From assembly GCF_005145025.1 (NCBI RefSeq), contig NZ_CP039695.1, positions 916,001 to 980,000 on the forward strand: a stretch of 64,000 nt of DNA, read 5' to 3'. This DNA is from Novosphingobium sp. EMRT-2. GTDB lineage: Bacteria; Pseudomonadota; Alphaproteobacteria; Sphingomonadales; Sphingomonadaceae. A program made the translations under genes and the position numbers. Shown piece by piece: positions 52,566 through 62,607 of this stretch. The first letter of the stretch is position 1; every line of letters begins with the position of its first letter. Under the pieces are notes generated by a model. It did not search any database and was not told where the DNA came from. It saw only the letters and a program-made list of their open reading frames with translations.

Positions 52566-54785
52566 TCAGAAGTGAGCGTTGAGGCCAACCTTGAACGCTC
52601 GCGACGATCCCGGCGTGTGATTGGTATTGCTGTGCGCATAGAGAAAATAGCGCTCGTTGAGGAGGTTCTCGACGTTGAGCTGCACATCCAGCTCGGGCGC
52701 TACCTTGAAGTAGAGCGCGCCGTCGAGGCGCGTGTAGCTCGGCATCGAGACGAGATTGTCGGTCGCCGAGAAGCGGCGGCCCTGATGGATGATGCCGACC
52801 GCGGCGCCGATCGTCTCGGTCGGATCGAACCGCGTCCAGAGCGAGGCGGCGTGCTTGGGCACGTTCGGCACGCGATTGCCGCGCAGCACCGTGCCCGACT
52901 GCGAATCAAGGAATTTGGCATCGCTATAGGTGTAGGAGGCGATCACGCTCACCTGATCGGTGATCTCGCCTTGTGCGCTCAGCTCGACGCCCTTGGTGCG
53001 CTGGCGGCCGATCGGGACCGTTACCGAGGCAGGATTATTTGGATCCGACAGCGCCAGGACATTGCTGCGATCGAGCTGGAAGACGGCAGCCGAGACATTG
53101 AAGGTCGGGACGATGTCCCATTTCGCGCCGATTTCGTAGTTATCGTACTTCTCGGGGTCGAGGGCTTCGTTGGTCAGCGACAGGCCGGCGAGCTGGTCGC
53201 CACCGCGCGGCAGGTAGGTGCGCGAGAAGGCGGCGTAGATGGAAGCGTTCTCCACCGGCTTGAAGATCAGGCCGGCACGCGGCGACCAGAGATTGTCGGT
53301 CGCCTCAAGATCACGCCGCTGCGTTGCCGGGAAGCCGACGGTGCGGCGGTCGGTCACATCGGTCTTGATGTGCTCGAAGCGGACGCCCACCACCACCTCG
53401 AACATCGGTGACAGGGCAATCTGGTCCTGAATATAGCCGGCAGCGATCTTGGTGACGCCCTCATTGTCGCCGCTGGTGCTGGTCTGGCGCCACAGCACAT
53501 CGGGACGGCGCACGCGCGGCGAGGCGATCGTGGCGAAGATCGACGACACGCCTAGCGGATTGGCGGCGGTCGGGAAGAAGCCTTCGTTGCGGACGTTCTC
53601 GGTTTCCTGGCGGCCGAACTCGGCGCCGATCAGCAGCGTATGCTCGATAGCGCCGGTGTTGAACTGGGCGTTGAGGTCGGTCTGGTTGATGAGGTTTTCG
53701 CGGCGCGTCAGGTTGTCATAGGCGGCGACGGAGTAGATCGTGCCGGGAGCATAGACCCCCGCCGGCAGACCGGTGGGATTGGTCACTGCAGCGGTATTCA
53801 CCGCGCCGGCGAAGACGTTGCGGTAGAACTTGTCGTAGTCGGCATAGCGGGTGCGGTTGCGGATCGACACCGTGTCGCTGAAGCGATGCTCGATATACAG
53901 GTTGGCAGCATCGGTGTCGGTCCAGGTCGGACTGTTGTCGGGATCGCCGAAGAACGCGCCGCGCCGCGTCTCTAGAGGACGGCCAAGATAAGAGGACACG
54001 CCGCGATCGGCGACGCGATCATCCTCGAAATGTTCGTAGCCCGCGGTAATGGTCGTCGCCTCGCCGAGCTTGAACGTGACCGTAGGATTGAAGCCCCAAC
54101 GGTTGTAGTTGACGCCATCGCGGTAGCTGTCGCTGTCCTGGTAGACGCCCGTCAGCCGCACGGCGACGCTTTCGCCAAGTGGCGCGCCCAGATCGAACTG
54201 CGCACGCTTGTGCTCGAAGCTGCCGCCTTCGAGACGGAAGGCGCGGTGCGGGTTCCAATCGGCGACCTTGGTGACGCGATTGACGAGCCCGCCAACGCCG
54301 CCGCGGCCGAAGATCATTGCGTTCGGCCCCTTGTACACCTCGAGCTGCTCGATGTTGTAGAGATCGCGATAGGTCTGCACGTCGTCGCGGATGCCATCCA
54401 CGAAGAAGTCGCCAGTGGTCGAGTTCCCCCGCAGTACCAGCGTCTCGCGATTGCCCTCGCCTTGCGCCGAGAATACGCCGGGAACGTAGCGAATGGCATC
54501 GCCGATGTTGTTTGCGGCCTGGTCGGTGATCTGCTTGACCGGCACGACGGTGACGCTCTGCGGCACGTCGATCAACGGTGTATCGGTGCGCATCGCGCCT
54601 ATGCTGCGCGAGACTTTGTAGGACGTCTCAGCTTCCGGCGTATTGATCGCAGTATCGGTGACGGTGACGCCGCCCAGCTCGGTCGGCTTGTCCTGCGTCT
54701 GCGCAGCCGCGGGCATTGCGGCTGCGGCCATCAACATGGTTGACAACGCGCTGAACGAAGTGCGCGCGAAGATACTGCTTCTCAT
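52566..54785 (-). CDS. TonB-dependent siderophore-type receptor
   Basis: The start at ATG 54785 gives 739 residues with a signal peptide ending PAAAQ. The plug domain has DTPLIDVPQSVTVVPVKQI and NIGDAIRYVPGV, with FFVDGIRDDVQTYRDLYNIE and VEVYKGPNAMIFGRGGVGGL. The barrel ends NLLNERYFLYAHSNTNHTPG and a C-terminal phenylalanine. It resembles catecholate/hydroxamate receptors (Fiu/FhuE-like). Boxes at 54875-54912 lie in its promoter, so it may be controlled with the efflux genes rather than only by Fur. Confidence 0.92.
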   Translation of the reverse strand: MRSSIFARTSFSALSTMLMAAAAMPAAAQTQDKPTELGGVTVTDTAINTPEAETSYKVSRSIGAMRTDTPLIDVPQSVTVVPVKQITDQAANNIGDAIRYVPGVFSAQGEGNRETLVLRGNSTTGDFFVDGIRDDVQTYRDLYNIEQLEVYKGPNAMIFGRGGVGGLVNRVTKVADWNPHRAFRLEGGSFEHKRAQFDLGAPLGESVAVRLTGVYQDSDSYRDGVNYNRWGFNPTVTFKLGEATTITAGYEHFEDDRVADRGVSSYLGRPLETRRGAFFGDPDNSPTWTDTDAANLYIEHRFSDTVSIRNRTRYADYDKFYRNVFAGAVNTAAVTNPTGLPAGVYAPGTIYSVAAYDNLTRRENLINQTDLNAQFNTGAIEHTLLIGAEFGRQETENVRNEGFFPTAANPLGVSSIFATIASPRVRRPDVLWRQTSTSGDNEGVTKIAAGYIQDQIALSPMFEVVVGVRFEHIKTDVTDRRTVGFPATQRRDLEATDNLWSPRAGLIFKPVENASIYAAFSRTYLPRGGDQLAGLSLTNEALDPEKYDNYEIGAKWDIVPTFNVSAAVFQLDRSNVLALSDPNNPASVTVPIGRQRTKGVELSAQGEITDQVSVIASYTYSDAKFLDSQSGTVLRGNRVPNVPKHAASLWTRFDPTETIGAAVGIIHQGRRFSATDNLVSMPSYTRLDGALYFKVAPELDVQLNVENLLNERYFLYAHSNTNHTPGSSRAFKVGLNAHF

Positions 54786-54874
54786 TTCGAAACCCCCTGA
54801 CATCAAGCTAATGCGAACGATTTGCATTCGCGTCTGGCGGCATGGACAGGCAGGTGCAATCGAAGAGTTCCAAC

Positions 54875-54912
54875 ATTGGGATGTTGTATAAACACCCCAA
54901 TGTTTTCCCAAT
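54875..54912 (-). promoter_or_regulatory. CCCAAT box cluster, site 2 (TonB-receptor promoter)
   Basis: Read on the minus strand the region is ATTGGG (54912-54907), ATTGGG (54901-54896), then TTTATACAAC, then CCCAAT (54880-54875). Two direct copies and one inverted copy surround a TATACA-like -10 element, 90-125 bp before the receptor start. ACATTGGG is shared with sites 1 and 3. Confidence 0.6.
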
Positions 54913-54956
54913 CTGCGCAGGCTATCAGGACAGGCTCGTCGCAGGGCCGTTCGGCT

Positions 54957-55622
54957 TCAGATTGCTCTAAGTGATCGGGTTAGCATGGCGCATAGAATCA
55001 CCCACCCACCACCCAGCGCCCAACCGGCGAGAATGTCAGTGGGCCAGTGAACTCCGAGATAGACCCGCGAAAGGCCGATGCCGCATGCGAGCATTGCGGC
55101 GGTGCTCATCAGATAAGCGCGGGCTGGCGGGCTCGGGGTAGCCCGGGCCGCCAGAGCGGCCAGAGAAAGATAGACGACCGCCGAATTGGCCGCGTGGCCG
55201 CTGGGAAAGCTCGCGCTGGCAACATCGACCCAATGGGGTACGACGTCGGGGCGAAGCCGGCCGAACCACGGTTTCAGCAGCGATGCGAGGGAGGTTCCGA
55301 CTGCCGTCTGTACCACAAGCAGGCCGGCAAGGCGCAGTCGGCGCATGATGGCGAGATAGCCGGTGACGAGCACAATGATGATCGCCAGCACCGTGGTGTC
55401 ACCGAGCGCCGTCAGGTCGAGCATGAAGCTGCGCAGCCCCGACGAACCGCCGAGATGCGAACGCACCCATATCAGTGCGGCGCGATCGAAGGCATTCGTC
55501 TCGCCTTCAGCGATTTCGGAACCCAGCTTGAGCACGACGAAGGCAAGAAGCGCGATGGTCGCGAGCGTCGCGGCAATCGCCAACTCGGGACGCCGCCGGG
55601 CTTCGGTCGCGGGCCTATTCAT
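54957..55622 (-). CDS. PAP2-family membrane phosphatase
   Basis: This 221-residue protein has about six hydrophobic helices and the PAP2 motifs KPWFGRLRP, PSGHAANS and SRVYLGVHWPTD. It is likely a lipid phosphate or undecaprenyl-pyrophosphate phosphatase with its active site facing the periplasm. Its start overlaps the dedA stop by 8 bp, so the two are one unit, and DedA proteins are linked to carrier-lipid recycling. Confidence 0.88.
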   Translation of the reverse strand: MNRPATEARRRPELAIAATLATIALLAFVVLKLGSEIAEGETNAFDRAALIWVRSHLGGSSGLRSFMLDLTALGDTTVLAIIIVLVTGYLAIMRRLRLAGLLVVQTAVGTSLASLLKPWFGRLRPDVVPHWVDVASASFPSGHAANSAVVYLSLAALAARATPSPPARAYLMSTAAMLACGIGLSRVYLGVHWPTDILAGWALGGGWVILCAMLTRSLRAI

Positions 55623-56223
55623 TGGGACGATCCCGCTTCCACGTCATAACCCGCCAGATGTACCAGATCGCGATCGCAATGATGATGCCGGTCGAGATCG
55701 GCCCGATCACCCCGGCAACCTTATCGTGGTGTTGGCCGAGCAGCGCGCCCGCTCCCGCCAACAAGGACGTCCATGCCGACGTGCCCACGAATGACCATAG
55801 GAAGAAGCGGCCGAAAGGCATTGCGAGAAGGCCGGCCGGGATCGACACGATCGATCGGATCGTCGGCAGCAGCCGACCGAGGCAGACGAATCCCGCGCCA
55901 CCGCGCGCGAACAAGTCTCGCCCCCGCTCGACATCCGACCAGTCAAGCGTGAGCCAGCGGCCGTGCCGATCGATGAAGCTGCGGAGCCGATCCGCGCCCA
56001 CCCACCGCGCCAATCCATACCAGAGGCTATTGCCGGCCATTGCCCCGGCTGTTCCGGCAGCAATGATCCCCGGGAGTGACAATGTGCCTTTAGCGGCCTC
56101 CATGCCCGCGAGCGGCATGATCACTTCGGATGGAATTGGCGGGAAGACCGTCTCGGCAAGCATCAGCAGCGCGATGCCGGCGTAGCCAAGCTGCGCCATG
56201 AGCTGTTCGATCCATTGTGCCAT
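55615..56223 (-). CDS. DedA-family membrane protein
   Basis: The start at ATG 56223 gives 202 residues. Motifs are LLMLAETVFPPIPSEVIMPL, AAGTAGAMAGNSLWYGLARW, FARGGAGFVCLGRLLPTIRS and ISIPAGLLAMPFGRF. The E-x-PP-IPSE and GR-x-P-x-IR-x4-IPAG signatures identify DedA/SNARE-associated proteins, which act in membrane homeostasis and undecaprenyl-phosphate transport. It is divergent from the second RND operon across CCCAAT site 3. Confidence 0.93.
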   Translation of the reverse strand: MAQWIEQLMAQLGYAGIALLMLAETVFPPIPSEVIMPLAGMEAAKGTLSLPGIIAAGTAGAMAGNSLWYGLARWVGADRLRSFIDRHGRWLTLDWSDVERGRDLFARGGAGFVCLGRLLPTIRSIVSIPAGLLAMPFGRFFLWSFVGTSAWTSLLAGAGALLGQHHDKVAGVIGPISTGIIIAIAIWYIWRVMTWKRDRPNE

Positions 56224-56278
56224 TTGTTGCCGGATAGCGACTGAGGCTGGACGGGTGCTGGCACCCGGATTGAAAAAT

Positions 56279-56324
56279 CCCAATGCAGAGGCGTCATCGC
56301 CCTACATTGGGAAATCGTATAGAT
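56279..56324. promoter_or_regulatory. CCCAAT/ATTGGG inverted box, site 3, with -10 element
   Basis: CCCAAT (56279-56284) and ATTGGG (56306-56311) are inverted around a 21-bp spacer, between divergent dedA and the second RND operon. TATAGAT at 56318-56324 is a good -10 element for the rightward operon; no -35 consensus is seen at the right distance, where ACATTGGGA sits nearby instead, suggesting activator dependence. Confidence 0.62.
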
Positions 56325-56366
56325 GCCTCAAGTGGCGACCAATCATCGCGGGTTAGGCTCGCGACC

Positions 56367-57344
56367 ATGCGCCAGATCATCCTTATCGCACCGATCCTCC
56401 TCGCCGGCTGCGGCAGTGATCCGTCTCAGCCCGCTGCGCCCCCCGCGCATGCCGAGACGATCGCTCACGAGACCGAGCTGCTGAAGCTCACGCTCACGCC
56501 GCAGGCCCAGCAAAGGCTCGGGATCGGTCTCGCCCGCGTGGGCGGTGGATCGGCGAGCGCCGTGCGGCAAGTTGCCGGAGAGATCGTGGTGCCGCCGACC
56601 AGCGCCAACGGCGTTCCGGTCAATTCAACGACCAATCTGCAGCAGATCGGCAGCCAGCAGGCCGCAGCCGACGCCGAGCTGGCGCGCGCGACCGCCCAGG
56701 CCCGGCTCGCACGCATCGCCCTCAATCGTGCCGAAGGCCTGGTGCGCGAGGAAGCGGGCAGCATCCGCGCCCGCGACGAAGCCGCAGCCGCCCTTGCCGC
56801 GGCCCAGGCGGCACTTGGTGCCGCCCGCCAGCAGCGCCAGTTGCTCGGCCCATCGGTGGCATCGCTCGGCTCGCAATCGACGCTATGGGTGCGGGCCTCC
56901 GTATTCGGGAGTGACGTCGGCAGTGTGCGGCGCGACGGCGCCGCGACGATCCGCCCGCTCGGCAATGGTGGTACGCCGCGCGCCGCGCGGCCCGTGCAGG
57001 CACCCCCTTCGGCCAATACCAGTGCGGGCACCGTCGACCTGTATTTCGCGGTCGACAATCGCGACCGCGCCTTCCGGATTGGTCAGCGCGTCTCGGTCGA
57101 TCTGCCGCTCACCGGCCAGACCGAGGGCCTGTCGGTTCCGTCCGCGGCGCTCCTGCGCGACATCTATGGCGGGGAGTGGGTATACCAGAAGACCGCCGCA
57201 AACACCTTCGTGCGCCAGCGCGTCGAGGTTGCGTCCGAACGAGACGGGCGCGCCTTGCTTGCTCGCGGCCTCATCCCCGGCGCCGAAGTCGTCACGACCG
57301 GCGCGGCCGAGCTGTTCGGCACCGAGTTCGGGGCGGCGCACTGA
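56367..57344 (+). CDS. RND periplasmic adaptor (CzcB/CusB-like, pump 2)
   Basis: The start at ATG 56367 gives 325 residues with lipobox LLAGCGSD near residue 14. A helical hairpin rich in Ala and Arg follows, then a beta-barrel (DLYFAVDNRDRAFRIGQRVS) and a membrane-proximal domain with VYQKTAANTFVRQRVEV. It is the first gene of the second RND operon and couples to the next gene by TGATG. Confidence 0.9.
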   Translation: MRQIILIAPILLAGCGSDPSQPAAPPAHAETIAHETELLKLTLTPQAQQRLGIGLARVGGGSASAVRQVAGEIVVPPTSANGVPVNSTTNLQQIGSQQAAADAELARATAQARLARIALNRAEGLVREEAGSIRARDEAAAALAAAQAALGAARQQRQLLGPSVASLGSQSTLWVRASVFGSDVGSVRRDGAATIRPLGNGGTPRAARPVQAPPSANTSAGTVDLYFAVDNRDRAFRIGQRVSVDLPLTGQTEGLSVPSAALLRDIYGGEWVYQKTAANTFVRQRVEVASERDGRALLARGLIPGAEVVTTGAAELFGTEFGAAH

Positions 57345-60300
57345 TGCTCGGCCGCCTCGTTCATTTCGCGCTCGCGCAGCGTGTGCTCATACTGGCGGTT
57401 GCCGCCCTCCTCGTCGTGCTCGGCGTGCGCGCCGGTCGCGATGTACCGCTGGACGTCTTCCCCGAGTTTGCTCCGCCGATGGTCGAAATCCAGACCGAAG
57501 CGCCGGGCCTCTCGACCGAGGAAGTCGAAAGCCTGGTCACGGTCCCGATCGAGACGGCGGTCAACGGCGTTCCCAACCTGATGACGCTGCGCTCCAAGTC
57601 GGTACTCGGCCTCTCATCGGTGCAGATCCTCTTCGAGCGCGGGTCGGATGTGATCCGGGCCCGCCAGATGGTCGGTGAGCGCATCGCCCAGGTGCAGCCG
57701 CGCTTGCCTCTCGCGGCCCGTCAGCCGGTACTGATGCCGCCCTTGTCTTCCACGAGCCGCGCCATGAAGGTCGGGCTGTTCTCGGCCAAGCTCGATCAGA
57801 TGCAGCTTTCCGAGCTGGTGCGCTGGAATATCCGGCCCCGGCTGATGGCGGTGCCCGGCGTCGCCAACGTCGCGGTCTGGGGCCAGCGTGATCGGCAACT
57901 CCAGGTCCTCGTCGATCCCGATCGCCTGCGTGCTGCCGGCGTCACGCTCGCCGAGGTGCGTGCAGCGGCAGGTGATGCCGTGCTGGTCGGGGGCGGCGGC
58001 TTCGTCGATACGCCGAATCAGCGCCTCGCGGTTCAGCAATCGGGCACGGTCCAGACTTCGGCCGAGCTTGCACAGGCAATCGTCAAGCAAGCGGGCGAAG
58101 CCCCGGTGCGGATCGGCGACGTCGCGCGCGTGGTCGATGGCTTCAGCGCGCCGATCGGCAATGCGATCATCGACGACGGTCCGGGCATCATGCTGATCGT
58201 CGAAAAGCAGCCGACCGCCAATACACTCGAGCTGACCCGGGCGGTCGAGGCCGCCTTTGCCGAGCTGAAGCCCGGCCTCAAGGACGTGAAGGTCGATACG
58301 ACGATCTTCCGCCCGGCAACCTTCATCGAACGATCGATCGATAATCTCACCCGCGCCCTGCTGATCGGCTGCGTGCTGGTCGCAGTCGTGCTGTTCCTCT
58401 TTACCCGCGACTGGCGACAGGCGACGATCAGCCTGGTCGCCATCCCCCTGTCGCTGCTCGGCGCCGGCCTGACCCTGTTGTGGTCAGGCGCGACGATCAA
58501 TGTGATGATTATCGCGGGCCTCGTCATCGCGCTCGGCGAGGTGGTCGACGACGCCATTATCGACGTTGAGAACATCGCGCGGAGATTACGGCTCAATCGG
58601 GAGTCACCCGATCCCAAACCGGCTTTCGATGTCGTGCTTGCGGCCTCGCTGGAGGTGCGTTCGGCGGTGGTCTTCGCCTCGCTGATCGTGATGCTGGTCT
58701 TCCTGCCGATCTTCTTCCTGGGCGGCGTTGCCGGCACCTTCTTCCAGCCCCTTGCCATCGCCTATGTGCTCGCGATCGCGACATCGCTCCTCGTCGCGCT
58801 TACCGTCACGCCGGCGATGTGCCTCCTGCTTCTCCCCAATGCGCCGTTGAAGGAGGAGCGCGACACCCGTTTCGTCGCCGCCCTGAAGCGTCGCTACGTT
58901 GGCTTCCTGCCCCGCGTCGTCGGGCGCCCGTCGGTCGCGGTCGGCATCGTCGCCGGCGGCCTGCTCCTTGCCGGCGTCGGCTATGCGACGTTCAAGGATC
59001 AGTTCCTTCCCGATTTTCGCGAAACCGACTTCCTGATGCACTTCGTTGAGAAGCCTGGGACGTCGATCGAGGCCATGGACCGGATCACCATCCGCGCCTC
59101 GAAGGAGCTGCGGGCGATCCCGGGCGTCCGCAACTTCGGTGCGCATATCGGCCGCGCCGAACAGGCTGACGAGGTGGTCGGCCCGAACTTCACCGAACTG
59201 TGGGTCAGCCTTGACGAGAAGGCCGATTATGACGCTTCGGTCAAGCGGATCAAGGAAGTGGTCGACGGCTATCCCGGCCTCTTCCGCGACGTGCTCACCT
59301 ACCTGCGGGAGCGCATCAAGGAGGTGCTGACGGGCGCGGGCGCAACCATCGTCGTGCGCATCTATGGTCCCGATCAGGAGGAGCTGCGCGCAGCGGGCGC
59401 GCGGGTGCGTGGCGCGATCACCAACATCCAGGGCGTTTCCGACCTGAAGCTGGAGAGCCAGGTGCTCGTGCCGCAAATCCGTATTCGACCGCGCGTTGCC
59501 GAACTGGCGCGACTTGGCCTCACGAGCGGTGAGGTTCGCCGTCAGGCCCAGGTGTTGGTGGCGCAGCAGAAGGTCGGCGAGATCTATCGCGACCAGAAGG
59601 CGTTCGACGTGGCCGTCTGGGGCGAACCTGCCGTGCGGGGCAACGTCCATGCCCTGCGCGACCTGATGATCCAGGCCCCTACCGCTGGTAGCGTCGCGTC
59701 GGGCGCAGGGAGCGCCCTGCCCGTCTCTGGCGGTGCGGCAGGAGCCAGCGGGTCGGGTGGCGGCGGCGCAGCCGCGGGAGCGCCGGTGCGGCTTGGCGAT
59801 ATCGCCGACATCGAGATCGTCCCCGCCCCCAACGAGGTGAAGCGCGAGAACGGACAGCGCCGCCTCGACGTGACGATGAACGTCGCTGGCGCGGACCTGG
59901 GAACGGTCGCGCAGGCCGTTGATGCTGCGGTCGCCAAGGTGCCGTTCGCCACCGGGTATCACCCGCAGGTGCTGGGCGAATATGCGGCGCTCAAGGAATC
60001 GCGCCAGCGACTCTGGACCACTGGCGCCTTGTGTCTGATCGGCATTCTGCTGCTCGTATGGATGGAGTTCCGATCGCGCCGCATCACCGCCCTGGTCGGC
60101 GTCAGCCTGCCCTTTGCCCTGGTCGGCGGTGTCGTGGCGGTTGCGCTCACGGGCGGGGTCCTGTCGCTCGGGTCGCTGGTCGGCTTCGTCACGGTCATCG
60201 GCATCGCCGCACGCAACGGCATCATGCTCCTGTCCCACTATCAGCATCTCGAACGCCATGAAGGCATGACCTTCGGCCGCGAGCTGGTGCTGCGCGGCGC

Positions 60301-60541
60301 CGAGGAACGCCTGGTGCCGATCCTGATGACCGCAGCGTGCGCGGGCCTCGCGCTCGTGCCGCTGATCGTCGCGGGCAATGCCCCCGGCCACGAGATCGAG
60401 CATCCGATGGCGATCGTGATCCTGGGCGGCCTCATCTCGTCGACCGCGCTCAACCTGCTGCTGCTCCCCGCGCTCTATGCCCGCTATGGCGAGGAGCGCC
60501 CCGCGCCGCCCGCCGCCGATCGTCAGGAGGTGCTGGCATGA
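57344..60541 (+). CDS. CzcA/CusA-type RND efflux permease (pump 2)
   Basis: This 1065-residue pump starts at ATG 57344. It has [37 protein letters not shown] and helix-4 [20 protein letters not shown], all signatures of heavy-metal-efflux RND permeases. A Gly/Ala/Ser-rich stretch at about residues 783-815 ([20 protein letters not shown] and onward) is inserted in the second periplasmic loop before VRLGDIAD; relatives normally have only a short loop there. The metal cannot be told from sequence. Confidence 0.92.
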   Translation: MLGRLVHFALAQRVLILAVAALLVVLGVRAGRDVPLDVFPEFAPPMVEIQTEAPGLSTEEVESLVTVPIETAVNGVPNLMTLRSKSVLGLSSVQILFERGSDVIRARQMVGERIAQVQPRLPLAARQPVLMPPLSSTSRAMKVGLFSAKLDQMQLSELVRWNIRPRLMAVPGVANVAVWGQRDRQLQVLVDPDRLRAAGVTLAEVRAAAGDAVLVGGGGFVDTPNQRLAVQQSGTVQTSAELAQAIVKQAGEAPVRIGDVARVVDGFSAPIGNAIIDDGPGIMLIVEKQPTANTLELTRAVEAAFAELKPGLKDVKVDTTIFRPATFIERSIDNLTRALLIGCVLVAVVLFLFTRDWRQATISLVAIPLSLLGAGLTLLWSGATINVMIIAGLVIALGEVVDDAIIDVENIARRLRLNRESPDPKPAFDVVLAASLEVRSAVVFASLIVMLVFLPIFFLGGVAGTFFQPLAIAYVLAIATSLLVALTVTPAMCLLLLPNAPLKEERDTRFVAALKRRYVGFLPRVVGRPSVAVGIVAGGLLLAGVGYATFKDQFLPDFRETDFLMHFVEKPGTSIEAMDRITIRASKELRAIPGVRNFGAHIGRAEQADEVVGPNFTELWVSLDEKADYDASVKRIKEVVDGYPGLFRDVLTYLRERIKEVLTGAGATIVVRIYGPDQEELRAAGARVRGAITNIQGVSDLKLESQVLVPQIRIRPRVAELARLGLTSGEVRRQAQVLVAQQKVGEIYRDQKAFDVAVWGEPAVRGNVHALRDLMIQAPTAGSVASGAGSALPVSGGAAGASGSGGGGAAAGAPVRLGDIADIEIVPAPNEVKRENGQRRLDVTMNVAGADLGTVAQAVDAAVAKVPFATGYHPQVLGEYAALKESRQRLWTTGALCLIGILLLVWMEFRSRRITALVGVSLPFALVGGVVAVALTGGVLSLGSLVGFVTVIGIAARNGIMLLSHYQHLERHEGMTFGRELVLRGAEERLVPILMTAACAGLALVPLIVAGNAPGHEIEHPMAIVILGGLISSTALNLLLLPALYARYGEERPAPPAADRQEVLA

Positions 60542-61923
60542 CTGTCCTGTCGCGTATCGCGCCACTTGGCGTCGTCCTTCTCGCGTCGGCATGCATGAGC
60601 GTGCCCAAGCCGCCTGCCACGGTTGCTCCGCCAAGTGCGACCGGCGCATTCGCTTCGCTTCCCGTCGCCTCGATCGAACCGGTGCCCGACGACTGGTGGC
60701 GGCTCTATGAAGACCCCGCGCTTGACGAGCTGGTCGGCGCCGCGCTTACCGCCAACGCGGAGCTGCGCGTCGCCTATGCCAATCTCGACGGGGCGCGGGC
60801 GGCGCTGCGTCAGGCACGGGCCGCACGGTTGCCGCAAACGACGATTGAAAGCGCGCTAGGGGTGGACAACCCCGCCTCGCAGCCGAGCGCATCGGGGAAT
60901 GTTCCCACCACCGATTACGACATAGCGGCGACGGCGAGCTGGGATATTGACCTGTTCGGTCGCCTGCGGTCCGGCTCGGCCGCCGCCCGCGCCGATGCCG
61001 AGGCGCAGGCGGCGATCGTCGACGGGCTGCGTGTTGCTGTGGTGGCCGACACGGTCCTCGCCTATGTCGACCTGTGCGGCGCGACGCGGGCGATCGCAGC
61101 GGCCCGCGAGGTGGCAGCGGCGCAGGATCGTTCGGTAGAACTGATGCGCGAACAGTTTCGAGCCGGCGAGGTATCGCCGCTCGAAGTCTCGCAGGTTGCG
61201 ACGACCGCGGCCGCAACCCGCGCGGCGATCGCGCCGTTCGAGGCGCAGCGCGCCAATGCGCTCTACCGCCTTGCCACGCTGCAGGGCCGTCCCCCGGCCG
61301 AAGCGCGCAGCTACAGCTTTACCTGCACCGCCGCACCCCGCCTGCGCACCGCCGCCCCTGTCGGTGATGGAACCGCCCTGCTCTTGCGCCGCCCCGACGT
61401 GCGCGAGGCCGAGCGGCGCTTGGCTGCCGCCGCCGCCCGCGTCGGTGTAGCGCGTGCCGATCTCTATCCGCGCGTCAATCTCGGCGGCGCTCTCGGTCTG
61501 CTCTCAGGCGGGTTCAAGGCGGTCGCCTCGCCGCTTGTTACCTGGGCCTTCCCCAATCAGGCCCCCGCTCGCGCCCGCCTGGAGCAGGCCCGGGCCACCG
61601 AGCGTGCGGCGCTCGCAGGATGGGACGTCGCTGTGCTACGGTCCTTGCGCGAGGTGGAGACCGCGCTGGCCGCCTATGACGCGGAGAAGCGCCGCAACCG
61701 CGACCTGGGATTGGCGACGAGCGAGGCACAAGCCTATGTCCGCCGGGCCGGCGCGCGGGTCCGGCTCGGCGATGCGCCGGGTCTGCTTCAGGTCGATGCG
61801 CAGCGGTCTCTCGCCTCCGCGACGCTCCAGCAGATCCAGTCGGATTTGCTGGTGTCGCAAAGCGAAGTGGCGCTGTTTCGAGCGCTGGGCGGTGGCTGGC
61901 GAACCGACGCTGCCCTGAGATGA
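60538..61923 (+). CDS. NodT-family outer-membrane efflux lipoprotein (pump 2)
   Basis: ATG 60538 overlaps the permease stop. The 461-residue protein has lipobox LLASAC near residue 19 and DDWWRLYEDPALDELVGAAL, ATASWDIDLFGRLRSG and FRAGEVSPLEVSQV, the hallmarks of NodT/OprM-type channels. It completes the second tripartite pump and belongs to a different channel subgroup from the CusC-like channel of pump 1. Confidence 0.92.
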   Translation: MTVLSRIAPLGVVLLASACMSVPKPPATVAPPSATGAFASLPVASIEPVPDDWWRLYEDPALDELVGAALTANAELRVAYANLDGARAALRQARAARLPQTTIESALGVDNPASQPSASGNVPTTDYDIAATASWDIDLFGRLRSGSAAARADAEAQAAIVDGLRVAVVADTVLAYVDLCGATRAIAAAREVAAAQDRSVELMREQFRAGEVSPLEVSQVATTAAATRAAIAPFEAQRANALYRLATLQGRPPAEARSYSFTCTAAPRLRTAAPVGDGTALLLRRPDVREAERRLAAAAARVGVARADLYPRVNLGGALGLLSGGFKAVASPLVTWAFPNQAPARARLEQARATERAALAGWDVAVLRSLREVETALAAYDAEKRRNRDLGLATSEAQAYVRRAGARVRLGDAPGLLQVDAQRSLASATLQQIQSDLLVSQSEVALFRALGGGWRTDAALR

Positions 61924-61932
61924 AGGTGCGAG

Positions 61933-62607
61933 ATGCGGATATTGATCGTAGAGGATGACACCGAAACCAGCGCCTTTGTCGCGCAGGGGCTGACCCAGGC
62001 GGGGCATCAGGTCGTCGTGACCGCCGACGGGCGCGACGGCCTGTTCAAGGCCATGGGGGGCGAGTTCGAAGCGCTCGTGGTCGACCGGATGCTGCCGAGC
62101 CTGGACGGACTTGCGCTATTGAAGGCGCTGCGCGCCGCCGGCGACACCACCCCGGTTCTCATGCTCACTGCCGTCGGCGGCATCGCCGATCGCGTCGAGG
62201 GGCTGGAAAGCGGCGCCGATGACTATCTGGTCAAACCCTTTGCGTTCTCCGAACTAGTGGCTCGGCTCAATGCGCTGGCGCGACGGCCAGCGCAGCGCAG
62301 CGAGCCACATCAGCTCAAGATCGCCGAAATCGTGCTTGATCTCGACCGCCGCATCGTCGAGCGTTCCGGCCAGCGCATCCATCTTCAGCCGCGCGAGTTC
62401 GCATTGCTCGCCGAACTGATGCGCAATCCGCACCGCGTCATGACCCGCACCATGCTTTTGGAACGCGTGTGGGATTTCGACTTCGATCCCAAGACCAATA
62501 TCGTCGAGACCCATTTGAGCCGGCTGCGCTCCAAGCTCAATGCCGGGTTCGATGAGGATGCCATCGAGACGGTGCGCGGCGCCGGCTACATGATCCGGGG
62601 CGAATAG
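61933..62607 (+). CDS. OmpR-family response regulator (two-component system 2)
   Basis: This 224-residue regulator has receiver D51 in LVVDRMLPSLDGL, T in VLMLTAVGG and K in DDYLVKPFA, then a winged helix with VMTRTMLLERVWDFDFDPKT. It is a paralog of the regulator at 43153-43830. It follows the pump-2 channel gene by 9 bp and is read in the same operon, a typical self-regulated metal-efflux layout. Confidence 0.95.
   Translation: MRILIVEDDTETSAFVAQGLTQAGHQVVVTADGRDGLFKAMGGEFEALVVDRMLPSLDGLALLKALRAAGDTTPVLMLTAVGGIADRVEGLESGADDYLVKPFAFSELVARLNALARRPAQRSEPHQLKIAEIVLDLDRRIVERSGQRIHLQPREFALLAELMRNPHRVMTRTMLLERVWDFDFDPKTNIVETHLSRLRSKLNAGFDEDAIETVRGAGYMIRGE

Noticed and set aside
58604..60649. Leftward 681-codon frame over the second RND permease
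   Set aside because: It is the antisense of a clear CzcA-type gene and is rich in Arg/Asp/Gln repeats typical of shadow frames.
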